A stretch of DNA of 64,000 nt from NCBI GenBank assembly GCA_020634975.1, contig JACKAQ010000004.1, positions 124,001-188,000 of the forward strand, in the 5' to 3' direction. Source of the stretch: JACKAQ01 sp020634975 [NCBI: Calditrichia bacterium] (lineage in GTDB: Bacteria; Calditrichota; Calditrichia; RBG-13-44-9). Positions 54,579 through 64,000 of this stretch are shown here, one piece after another. A program made the translations under genes and the position numbers. Every line of letters begins with the position of its first letter. Within the stretch, counting starts at the first letter, position 1. The notes under the pieces were generated by a model that made no database searches, was not told the DNA's origin, and worked only from the letters and a program-made list of their open reading frames with translations.

Positions 54579-57500
54579 TTACTTCATCAAAATCATTTTG
54601 CGGACGGCTGAAAAATTACCGGCGGCGATGCGATAAAGATAAATGCCGCTGGCGACAGATTGTCCGTTGCTGTCTTTGCCATCCCACATTATTTCATGAA
54701 ATCCGGCGTCCTGCGTGCGGGAAACCAGCGTGCGGATTTGCTGCCCGAGTGCGTTGAAAATCACCAACTGAACATCGCTGCGCTGCGGCAAAGCGTAACG
54801 GATTTCGGTTGTGGGGTTGAACGGGTTTGGATAGTTTTGCTCCAACGCAAATTGCGTCGGCAAATTGGCGGTGATTTTGCCAAATGCCAACCGCTTCACT
54901 GCCGGGTTGGTCAGCACAATTTCCATGCCTTCCTGAACCGGATGTTCGGCGACAACCGTTGTGCCGAGCATTTCCCGCAGCACAAATTGCTCACCGGAAA
55001 CCACCGGCAGATTTTCCGCACGAACAGCCAGTGGCCAGGCAGATGCCTGCAATTCAATTTGTGCTTCCGCACCGGAAATAGCCAGATAATCGCCGCTGAA
55101 GCGGGCATCGAACAAACCGGCAGGCGGCAACGGCGGCATGCGCATTTCTGTGGCATTTTTATCGGAAAGCGCGGCAACGTTAAAATACAACGACTGGCCG
55201 TTGCCGTTGGCATCAGCAATGGCAATCCGGCTTTCGCCGCTCAAATCCAGTTGGGCAACCGGTGCTATTTTCGCCGGTCCGGCGCATGCGATGATAATAT
55301 TTCCCGCCTCCGACGCGCGAATCCAGTAGCCTTTTCCTGTGGAAATCTGGGTTGCGGTTTGATAGGTTCCGTCGAATTCGTAAATCGGTTGGATCACAAT
55401 ATTTCCCGGGTCCTCAATGTTGCCAATCGGCACATCGCAAAATGCGCTGCCAACCAGATTCCAGCCTTCGTCCAATTGAACCTCAAATGACTCCAGCGGC
55501 AATCCGGTAATCGGTAAAGATTCGGTTGCACCGTTGCGCAGCCAATATCCTTTTCCGGGAATTAAGTCATCGGATTGCTGATAGCTGCCGTCAAAATAAA
55601 ACGGTGCCTGAATGGCGTTGGGGAACAGCGTTTGATAATTGCTGTCGTCCATTGTCATTGGCAGGCTCATCAAATTCCAACTGTTTTCGAGCGACATGCT
55701 GAAGGTTTGGGTATTTTCCTCAGAAGTGAGCAGATAATTCACTGCGTTTTCCAGCAGATTCGCCGCAACATTCTGGTCGGTGAGCTCCGCAAAATTGAAT
55801 GCAAAAAAAACAATCTGGGCGCTGCGCGGATCGGTGTTGTCATCGTAAATCGAAATACCTGCATAAGTTGGATGATCTGTTGTTCCATAAAGCAGGTAAG
55901 CACCGCCAACCGCATTTACTGCATCTTCGCTGCCCCAATCACTGTATTCAATGGTCATAGACGACGGAATTTGATTTGGCGTATTGACCATTGGATGATT
56001 TTCCTGACTGGAAACAATGTTAAGCGGTCCCGCATTATCTGCGTTCCAATCGTTTGTATGCAGCACATTTGCCGCAAATGTCGGATAGCCCGGAGATTGG
56101 GCGGCATCGTAACCTACTTCGCCGCCCTCGATGAGCAATTTATTTGCAGGATCGCTCACCCAGTTTTCCAACGCTGAGCGATAAGTTGCACTGGAAACCG
56201 GTGATTGGTTTAATCCGCTGGATGAAATGATCATACTGTAATTTCCCCAGGTTGCCGGATCTGTGGTTGCCGGTGTTTCCACCGAAACCAAATAACCCAT
56301 CGCCGAAAGATAGCCTTCCATATTGTTGGCGGTGACGCCGAAGGGGTGTTTGGCTACATCACGAACAGATGTGCCTTTTTCGCTGATGTTTTCCAGCTTT
56401 GCTGATGCGGGATCATCATCGATAATCAGCACCAGCCCGAGCACATCGGTGATTTCGAAGCTGTGATAACCGCTCGCCGGATCGCTCGATTGATTGCTTT
56501 GACTGGATGCATCCGTTGCGATGATGCGATATTCCACGACATCGCCAAAATTCAGGCTCCCGGCAGGAATATCAAACGCACCGCTGAACAGATCGCCGCC
56601 CGCATCTGTGATTGCAAACGAGCCGCTCATCGCGCCGCCGTTGACGACATATTCCACCACCACGCTGCCGATGCCCAGGTTATCCGTAACTGTGGCAGAA
56701 ACCGTTGCCGGCCACACCAGCAACGCCTGATTTCCCAATGGATTGTGGTTGATTTCCGGTGCCAGCACATCGCTTCCCGTCGAAAACGAGTGGAAATTTG
56801 CCGGCGCATTTGCGGGGCTGGTGGACGCCAGATTCAACGCATCAATCGCGCGAATATAATATTGATAAGTTGCCAGCGAGCCCGTGCCGGGAATATTCGC
56901 GGTGTAAGTTGAGCCAACGGCGTTCATATCCAGCGTATCTGTAAAACTGCCGTTTGTGCCGTAAATCAACTGAACGCTCGTGAGCACATTTGCTGCGGAA
57001 ATGCTTCCGGTAACCGTATACGGACCGATCAGGTCTTCCGTATCGGTTAGCGGCGTGTGGGTAATTTGCGGCACCGGAACGGTGATGTTGTATCCGCGAT
57101 TGGTAAAATGAGTGACGATTGACGTCAGATTTGCGCCGCCAAACAGGTTGATATCTGCCTGGACAAACGCCTGCGCTGCATCCTGCTGATTGGTTGAGCT
57201 GTTGGTCATTGCCAACGCTTCCAGAAAATTGGAATCTGTGGCAAACCTGCCGATGTCATCCCAAATTTGCATCAGCGTAGATGCCCACATTTGACCGTCC
57301 GTATGCACGGAACCAACCAACCCGCCGGGATAAGTTGCGGTATAATTCGTGACCCGTCCACCCCAAAACGGGTTGTGCCCATCCCATTGGAAAACCCACC
57401 AATATTGAGGGTCCGCCGGAGTCCAAAAGTTTTTGCTGCGATTGTACGAGTTCGCCCAATAATCGCCACAGCCTTCGCTCAAACCGTTAACTTGCGATAA

Positions 57501-58739
57501 TCCGCCGTTTGTGAGCCAGTCGTGCAATCCGTGACCCAGTTCGTGCAGAATCACATCGGCATCTTCGGAATCATCCACACCGCCTTCGCCCCAGGCTAAT
57601 TGCCCGGTGCTGGAGATATAATGCGAGTTGTCCGAACCGCTCAATCCGTGCGGATCGCCTTTGACGCCGCCGGAATATTGGTAGGGCATCAAATTGAAAC
57701 CCAGTTCTTCGTTGATGTAGCGCATCGAGGCATCGAGGTGATAATACACGTTCGCCGCTTCGAAAGCAGATGCGTTTCGCAAATTGTGCCATTGGTTGGT
57801 CGCCTGCGAAAATAATCCGTTGAACGGCGATTCCGAATCCACGATCTGGGCGTAAGGTCCGCGAAGGTGGTAATTGGTGCCGTCGAATTCGATGTCCAGC
57901 AAATCGCGCTGAACGGTGTGTGCAGTCAGCGAATCGCTGTTGGCATCGTTGTTATCTACAAATTGTCCGCTGTAGTTGACCCTCGCATGCGTCAGCGGAT
58001 CGGGATCGAATACCCAGCCGGAACCGGTCACATTTTCAGTGGGTCCGCCGTAAACCGCTTTATCTTCCACCCGGAAAATGTCGCCTGAATGAGCATCGAC
58101 CAGCAATTCCCAATCGCCGAATAAATCTTCTGCCGGAACGATAACGATTTTATGCGCCAGCCGCGTTTTGCCGGCGTTGTGATACACCACGGTTTCTGCT
58201 TTTTCAAACTGAATTTGCCCCTGAATGTTCAGATACGCTTTCGCCGATCGCGTTGCTTCTGCGATGCTGATTGCCGGAACGGTATTGTCCAGTTTGGCAA
58301 GCGGTTTGTAGTCGCTCATCACAAATGTTACGGTTTCCGAACGGTTCAGCGTTACGACGATGTCGCTGTTGTAAACCGGAAATCCGCCAACCAACTGCCG
58401 AAAACGGACATGCAGCCCACCGGGCGTTTCGATTGTCCGGGTGTGAGACAGATTTCCCAAATTTTCGTTTATGTGAAGCAATACTGCGTTTTCTTGCAAA
58501 TACTGCCGCGCCATCACTTCCGGCGATGCAGCTTTTACCGGGTAATTTACCCGATACAGCGCAACCGGCGCACCGGTGATTTTGCTCACCCGCATATCCG
58601 CATAACGGATGGTTTCTTCTATCTCGTTTTCCAATTTTTCGAGCTGTTGGTGTTGCTCCGGTTTTTTGGCAAATAACGCCATCGACCAAATAGAGAGCGC
58701 CAGAAAAATTACCGGCAATCGTAACTTGCGTCCGGTCAT
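54579..58739 (-). CDS. M36 fungalysin-like metalloprotease with type IX-like sorting domain
   Basis: 1386-residue secreted zinc protease. After a signal peptide, an FTP/PepSY-like propeptide (about 70-180) precedes the M36 domain, whose zinc site is VILHELGHGLHDWL (His399, Glu400, His403) with Glu422 in SEGCGDYW as the third ligand. Two Ig-like units follow (near 570 and 680). Then come a flavodoxin-like segment ending LLIEGGEVGYD and the GWN/GYW tandem units. The chain ends in NYPNPFNPTTEIRYALP to KMILMK. The final 600 residues match the S1-like protease at 7341. AGGAGATCTGA precedes the ATG. Confidence 0.9.
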   Translation of the reverse strand: MTGRKLRLPVIFLALSIWSMALFAKKPEQHQQLEKLENEIEETIRYADMRVSKITGAPVALYRVNYPVKAASPEVMARQYLQENAVLLHINENLGNLSHTRTIETPGGLHVRFRQLVGGFPVYNSDIVVTLNRSETVTFVMSDYKPLAKLDNTVPAISIAEATRSAKAYLNIQGQIQFEKAETVVYHNAGKTRLAHKIVIVPAEDLFGDWELLVDAHSGDIFRVEDKAVYGGPTENVTGSGWVFDPDPLTHARVNYSGQFVDNNDANSDSLTAHTVQRDLLDIEFDGTNYHLRGPYAQIVDSESPFNGLFSQATNQWHNLRNASAFEAANVYYHLDASMRYINEELGFNLMPYQYSGGVKGDPHGLSGSDNSHYISSTGQLAWGEGGVDDSEDADVILHELGHGLHDWLTNGGLSQVNGLSEGCGDYWANSYNRSKNFWTPADPQYWWVFQWDGHNPFWGGRVTNYTATYPGGLVGSVHTDGQMWASTLMQIWDDIGRFATDSNFLEALAMTNSSTNQQDAAQAFVQADINLFGGANLTSIVTHFTNRGYNITVPVPQITHTPLTDTEDLIGPYTVTGSISAANVLTSVQLIYGTNGSFTDTLDMNAVGSTYTANIPGTGSLATYQYYIRAIDALNLASTSPANAPANFHSFSTGSDVLAPEINHNPLGNQALLVWPATVSATVTDNLGIGSVVVEYVVNGGAMSGSFAITDAGGDLFSGAFDIPAGSLNFGDVVEYRIIATDASSQSNQSSDPASGYHSFEITDVLGLVLIIDDDPASAKLENISEKGTSVRDVAKHPFGVTANNMEGYLSAMGYLVSVETPATTDPATWGNYSMIISSSGLNQSPVSSATYRSALENWVSDPANKLLIEGGEVGYDAAQSPGYPTFAANVLHTNDWNADNAGPLNIVSSQENHPMVNTPNQIPSSMTIEYSDWGSEDAVNAVGGAYLLYGTTDHPTYAGISIYDDNTDPRSAQIVFFAFNFAELTDQNVAANLLENAVNYLLTSEENTQTFSMSLENSWNLMSLPMTMDDSNYQTLFPNAIQAPFYFDGSYQQSDDLIPGKGYWLRNGATESLPITGLPLESFEVQLDEGWNLVGSAFCDVPIGNIEDPGNIVIQPIYEFDGTYQTATQISTGKGYWIRASEAGNIIIACAGPAKIAPVAQLDLSGESRIAIADANGNGQSLYFNVAALSDKNATEMRMPPLPPAGLFDARFSGDYLAISGAEAQIELQASAWPLAVRAENLPVVSGEQFVLREMLGTTVVAEHPVQEGMEIVLTNPAVKRLAFGKITANLPTQFALEQNYPNPFNPTTEIRYALPQRSDVQLVIFNALGQQIRTLVSRTQDAGFHEIMWDGKDSNGQSVASGIYLYRIAAGNFSAVRKMILMK

Positions 58740-59053
58740 TCAGATCTCCTTTCAGTATGAATTAACATTTCCATATTGGGCTTTTGAAACAGTTGTTTCG
58801 GAAATTGTATGTCGTTTTGAGAATGAGGTAACCAAAATTTCAGTTCAAAAGGTAAACCAGAATCGTATAATAAACAAATGAGATTTTGGTGATTTCTGAA
58901 AGAAATTGCAGCAGTTTTGGAGTGAGTAAATATTTACATGTTTATATGTAACTGTGCGGGATTGCTCACATCAAAAATAGCGTAACACTTATTGGATCAA
59001 AGGAAAAATGTACATCGCACAAACAAAAACATTTCAAAAAGGAGCAGTAAAAA
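58740..59053. promoter_or_regulatory. Divergent promoter region with an 18-bp dyad
   Basis: This 314-bp gap separates the leftward M36 gene from the rightward DUF302 gene, so it must hold both promoters. TTACAT-GTTTAT-ATGTAA (58934-58951) is a perfect 6-bp dyad with a 6-nt spacer, about 100 nt before the DUF302 start, a possible operator. I see no gene in it. Confidence 0.4.
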
Positions 59054-59440
59054 ATGAGCTATTATTTTTCCAAAAAACTGGACATATCCTTCGAGAAAGC
59101 CATTGAACGAACGACGGATGTGTTAAAAGAAAACGGTTTTGGCGTACTGACAGAAATTGATATTCAGGCAACGCTGAAGAAAAAGCTGGATGTCGATTTT
59201 CCGAAATACCGGATTCTTGGCGCGTGCAATGCGCCTTTTGCGCACAAAGCGTTGCAATCCGAGAGCAACATTGGGCTGATGTTGCCGTGCAACGTAATCG
59301 TGAAAGAATTACCGGATAAAAGTATCGAAGTTTCCGCAATCGATCCGATTGCATCGATGCAGGCGATCGAAAATCCGTCGCTCGGTGATGTGGCAATCGC
59401 AGTTCAGGCGTTGCTCAAAAAGGTGATCGACAGTCTTTAA
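59054..59440 (+). CDS. DUF302 domain-containing protein
   Basis: 128 residues. The DUF302 block is YYFSKKLDISFEKAIERTTDVLKENGFGVLTEIDI, with YRILGACNAPFAHKAL, LMLPCNVIVKELPDKSIEVSAIDPIASM following. The family folds as a duplicated beta-alpha unit and its function is unknown. AGGAG lies 10 nt before the ATG. The next gene begins about 195 nt downstream. Confidence 0.92.
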   Translation: MSYYFSKKLDISFEKAIERTTDVLKENGFGVLTEIDIQATLKKKLDVDFPKYRILGACNAPFAHKALQSESNIGLMLPCNVIVKELPDKSIEVSAIDPIASMQAIENPSLGDVAIAVQALLKKVIDSL

Positions 59441-59634
59441 TCACATCTGGTTAATGCTGCGGTAATACTGCATATTACAAGTTGTTGCGAGCACGAATTT
59501 CAGCTCATTTTTCATGGAATTTTGTCGTTATTTGAGAGAGGAAAGTTTAATAATTTCAACTTTTCGGTAAGCTTAATAAAAACAGTATGTTTTATTCGTT
59601 TGCGGAACTGCAGGATTCCCGGAAAAGCGACAAA

Positions 59635-62600
59635 ATGGAAAAAACGCTGAATATAAAAGGTTTGTTTGTAAATCATAATATTGCACCTGTTACCCGCGAA
59701 AATCATTTACAAAATTTCCAGAGTTTTTTAACGGCAGCCAAAACTGGGTTTGGTATATCAATGGCATCAGCGGTTGCGGAAAAACAACCCTGATTTACCA
59801 GATTATCGATCAGATTCTGGAATCGGATAAAATTCCGTTTGTTTACCTCAGTTTGGAATCGACGCCGCAAATTGTCGATCCGGTTAAAATGGCGGAGCAC
59901 ATCGCAAAAGGGCTGACAGCCAACATTGAAAATCCCATTACGGATGCGGTTCTGGAACCGATTCGCAATCAGCTCAAAAATGCTTTTGCATCGTTAGGAA
60001 CGGGCATTCGCAAAGGGTTGCAAAATGAGAATCTTCGCCGGTTAGCGAATCAGGGCTGGCGCGTTTCTGCAGATCTGATGCGGTTCGCATTCAGCAAAGC
60101 GATTGAGTCGATCCAATCCGAAATCAAGTCGCGCGTTTCACCGGAGCAAAAAGCGGTCATCATCATCGATGATTTTGAGCAGATGTCCAAACACACCGGT
60201 ATCGAATTTCAGAAATGGTTTTGGGACACATTTTTGGCGGATCTTTCCGGTTGCTGCCCAAAACTTCGGGTGGTGTTGTCGAGCGCACAGCGTCCGCGTT
60301 TTCCGGTGGGATTCAATTTTATCGAATACAATATCGGGATGTTTTCCGGTCCGGAAACGTTGGAGATGTTTCAAAATGCCGGTTTACCCGATCGCGAAAT
60401 GGCATCGTGGGTGTATAAACTAACCCGCGGCCATCCGTTGTTTATGAACATGCTCATCGACCTCGTCAAACAAAAAGCGGTTGAAATTGAAGAGATCGAA
60501 ACGGCTGTTAATCAGGATGTAAAACCGGGTCAATGGGTTTGCGGATTGTTTTTCGATCGGTTGCCCGAAAGCCACCAGGCTGTTGCAAAAAACGTCAGTT
60601 TATTTCGCAGATTCGATTTGCAAATGCTGAACAAGGTTTTTGCGATTCTGGAATCGCCGGTGGAAGAATCTGTGTTGAATGAAATTACCGGCACAGCGGT
60701 GATCGGCTCGGACGGCGATAAATATCAAACCCACGAAATTATCCGCAAATTTATTCACAACCTTTCGTATCAGGAAAATCGCGAACATGCGCAATCGCTT
60801 TACCGGGCAATCCAGGTGTATTTTTATCCGGAAGAAAACGCGACTATTTTATTGGATCAGGAAGATTTACTGGAACGATTTTATTACCAATTTGTCTCCA
60901 ATCCTTCCGCTGCATATTATTCGTGGAAACACCATTTGCAGCAACGGCTGAAGAAGTGGAAACCCGGCTATGTTTACCAATTGCTTCATATCGCCCGGCG
61001 GTTTTTACCGGATTCCGATAAAAACGTGCTGGCTTTGCTGGAAACCGTTGCCGGAAAATTTTATTATACTCAATTGCAAATTGCCGATTGCCAACTCAGT
61101 TTGAAAAAGGCGCTTACGTTGAACCGGCATATGGATATGCGCAGCGAAGAAGCCCGATTGCTGCTGATGCTGGGCGATGCGTTTTTGGCGGTAAAAGAAG
61201 TGGAATCGGCGTTGGAGCATTACAACTGGGCAATGGCGCTGTATAAATCCATGAAAGACAGATTGGGTGAAGCCGAAGCGCTCCGGGCAATTGCCTCCGC
61301 ATATTCAGACATCCAGAAATACACATCTGCCGAGGATTTTTTTACCAAAGCAGCCGGTTTGTATCATTCGATGCACAATTCCAGCGGCGAAGCGCTGGCG
61401 TTGGGCGAATTGGCGGATCTGTATCGCAAATCGCGTCAATACGATAAAGCGCAAGATCAGTTGAAAAAAGCCCTCGACGCTCTCCAAAAAAATGATGACC
61501 TCAGCACGGAAGCAATCATCCTCAAAGTTAAGGGCGAAGTTAGTTATCTGCAGGGTAATTATGATGACGCGATCCGCTGTTTCGATGCCGCGATGAAGAA
61601 TTTCCACATCGAAGGCGATCATCTGGGAACGGTGGAAACCCTGCACAAAGGCGGCAACATTCTATACGCCAAAAAAGATTTTGATCAGGCTGAAGTTATT
61701 TATGATCAGGTGTTGGGTATTTATGAATCGTATCACCACCCGTTGGGAATGGCGTGGGCGCTGAAAGATATCGGCGATATCAAGTTCGCTGAAAAGCAAT
61801 ATTCGGAAGCGACGGATTTTTATTTGCGCGCTCAAAAAATTTTCCTTGAAATGAAGGATTTATCGGGTGAAGCGCTAACCCAGCAAGCGCTGGGCATTGT
61901 GAACGCATTTTACGGTCGTTGGGAAAAAGCGATCAAACATTACGAAAAAGCGCTGAAATTGCACCAGATTTTGAAAAACCGTCCGCAGGAAGCCATCGTG
62001 CTGAAGCTGTTGGGGATTGCCAATCGACGCCAGTATCATATCGATCACGCGCTGAAACATTTTCGCCGTGCGTCCAGTATTTTCAACGGTTTAGGTGAAG
62101 TTCGACACATGCTGGAAGTGCTCATCGGGATTGGTGAAATTTACAATTATCGCAAAGAAGTTGCATCTGCTGTGGAGCAATATCAGCGGGCGTTGGTGTT
62201 GGCAAAAAGCATTGGCGACGAAAGCGAACAGGCGCATATTCACATGGCGCTGGGCGTAGCCTGGCAAACCCAACGCGATCCCGAAGCGGCAATTGAACAT
62301 TTCAATAGCGCGATCGTCATTTTCCAAAAACAGCACAACAAAGCCAAAGAAGCAGAGGCGATAAAAGCCATTGGCGATGCCTACCAAAGCGTTCGCCGAA
62401 TGGACGCGGCGTTGAGCATGTACGAACGCGCCGTAAATCTATTCAAAATTATGAAAGATGAAAAAGGGGAAGGGGAGACGCGGCTTGGCATCGGTAACAT
62501 TCACAAATCGGACGGCAAATTTGATGAGGCTACCGCCAGTTTCGAACAGTCGCTGACCTGTTTCCGGAATACAGAAGAATGGCAGGGTGAGGCAGAAGCG

Positions 62601-64000
62601 TTGTTGCAAATCGGCGAAGTGGAGCTGCTCCGGCAACGGTTTGATGAATCTGAATCCCGGTTGAATGCGGCATTGGAAATTTGGGGAAAAACACAGGAAA
62701 TTCCCGGTCAGGGACGGGTGATGAAGGCACTCGGCGATCTGCACACGGCACAATTCGAATTTGATATGGCGCAGGCAAATTATCAGGCGGCGGTGGATTT
62801 ATTCCACAAATCCGGGTTTCGTCCGGGACTTCCGGCGGCACTCAAGGCGCTCGGCGATGCAACAGCCCGGAAAGAGCGCGACCTCAGCCTGGAATTTTAC
62901 GGGCGGGCCCTGCCGCTTTCCCGATCGCTGGATGAAACGGTTCTGGAAATGGAAATATTGCTGGCGATGGGTGAAATTTATCGGCAGCGAAAAGAATACG
63001 AATCGGCGAGAGAACATCTGGATCGCGCGTTTGGCGTATCGCGGATGCTCAACGATCAAAAAGCCGAAGCGGATATTATGATGGTGCTCGGTCAGGTTTT
63101 TTTGGGTATGCGGGAAGTGGACAGCGCCATCGGTCAATTTAACAAAGCCGTTTTGTATTTCCAGAAAAATAATTTGAAGACCCGCGAAGCTGTAGCATTG
63201 CGTTTGATGGGCGATGCGTATCGCACGATCAGAAAATTCGACAGCGCCCAAAGTATGTACGACAAAGCCATGTCCCTTAGCCAAATTATGAAAGATCGCG
63301 AGGTGGAAGCGCAAACCTGCAACGCCAAAGGCGAAATTTTTGTGCTGCAACATCAGTATGATAAAGCTGTCCAATATTTCGATAAAGCGATAGACATTTT
63401 CTGTGAAACCGAAAATTATCTTGGCTGTGCCGAATCGTTCATCGAAAAAGGCAACCTGTTTTTGAAGCGACAACAGATGGAAGCTGCACAGGATATATTT
63501 CAGAAGGCGCTGGAAAGTTCGCAAAAAGTGAACAATCCGGGGTTGCAGGCGCGTACTTTCAAATCGATCGGCGATGTATTTTTGGAAATCGATGAACTTG
63601 GCGAAGCCAGAATGCACTTCGAAGCAGCGCTAAAATTATTTCGTACCGCAAACGACCGCCAGGGGCAGGGCAGAACGCTAAAAGGTATCGGGGATGTATT
63701 CGCAAAAGAGGATGAATTTCAACCTGCGATGGAAAATTACAGCCGGTCGTTAAGCCTTTCCCGAACCAACCACGATTTGGAAAATGAGGCGCACACGCTC
63801 CGCGCGATCGCCCGGCTTAACCAACGCCGCAAAAATTTTGAAACTGCGATCAATAATTATCAAAATGCCGTTTCCATTTTCCGGCAAATAGTAGACAAAA
63901 TCGAAGAAGCCGCAACGTTGGAAACGTTGGGTAAAGTTAATATTCAGCAAGCAGATATGTCTTCTGCACGCCGGCAATATCAACGTGTTTTGGAGATTTA
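59635..64000 (+). CDS. Giant P-loop ATPase with tandem TPR repeats (STAND-like), partial and frame-interrupted
   Basis: Open to the window end, at least 1450 residues. A P-loop GISGCGKTT (59763-59789) and Walker B VIIIDDFEQM (60156-60185) form a STAND/NACHT-like ATPase module with following helical segments, then about 24 TPR repeats of close to 40 residues (e.g. GEAEALRAIASAYSDIQKY, EAVALRLMGDAYRTIRKF). The first about 30 residues (MEKTLNIKG to LQNFQSF) are in another frame; a T6 run at 59724-59729 joins the frames if one T is added. Such proteins oligomerise on ligand binding, often in signalling or defence. The C-terminus is not in view. Confidence 0.85.

Noticed and set aside
59763-64000. 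120-bp periodicity as a CRISPR-like or minisatellite array
   Set aside because: The period is the TPR unit; units diverge strongly in DNA sequence and encode one continuous protein with no identical spacers or repeats.
1-64000. tRNA, rRNA, prophage, insertion sequence or CRISPR array
   Set aside because: I found no cloverleaf-like sequence, no rRNA stretch, no transposase or integrase frame and no direct repeat-spacer pattern; a tRNAscan and CRISPR search would be decisive.

Overview
The window looks like a chromosomal contig from a Gram-negative bacterium of the Calditrichota/KSB1/FCB neighbourhood. The main evidence is four large secreted proteins ending in a type IX-like C-terminal sorting domain that opens with NYPNPFNP. 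A lipopolysaccharide heptosyltransferase, a tripartite RND efflux pump with an outer-membrane TolC-like channel, and many lipoproteins agree with this. The phylum is an inference; no rRNA or other marker is present.

Layout. 0-7 kb: two short-chain dehydrogenases, an ALDH3-type aldehyde dehydrogenase, an M64 peptidase, a GNAT acetyltransferase and a Ycf48-like sorted protein. 7-15 kb: a secreted S1-type protease, a small lipoprotein and a large BNR/sortilin-like sorted protein. 15-24 kb: GNAT, VF530-like protein, RsgA, a YyaL-like thioredoxin-domain protein, then a STAS / anti-sigma kinase / PP2C partner-switching operon and a lipoprotein. 24-34 kb: a thiol peroxidase gene broken by three 1-nt shifts, endonuclease III, a PAS hybrid kinase, FxsA, DUF72, the squalene operon hpnCDE, a kinase-like protein without the usual histidine, and a CFI-box protein with a lysozyme-like N-terminus. 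34-46 kb: DinB-like protein, esterases, an exported PqqB-like hydrolase (frameshifted near its start), and an RND efflux operon ending in a small P-II-like gene. 46-54 kb: LMW phosphatase, TsaC, heptosyltransferase, orphan NarL-type regulator, lipoprotein, flavin monooxygenase and an EF-hand membrane protein. 54-64 kb: an M36 metalloprotease, a DUF302 protein, and a giant P-loop ATPase-TPR protein that runs off the window end.

How parts work together. hpnC, hpnD and hpnE together make squalene from farnesyl diphosphate. The three partner-switching genes are consecutive and tightly spaced. The outer-membrane channel, adaptor, RND pump and P-II-like protein form one transcription unit. The S1 and M36 proteases share a long C-terminal module despite unrelated catalytic domains.

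Three loci (tpx, the PqqB-like gene, the giant TPR gene) carry 1-nt frame disruptions, several of them at homopolymers. Assembly error is the simplest explanation, and the frames there should be read with caution. The candidates for less-described biology are the ATPase-TPR protein, the CFI-box protein, the 724-residue-class EF-hand membrane protein, the His-less kinase and the module shared by the two proteases.
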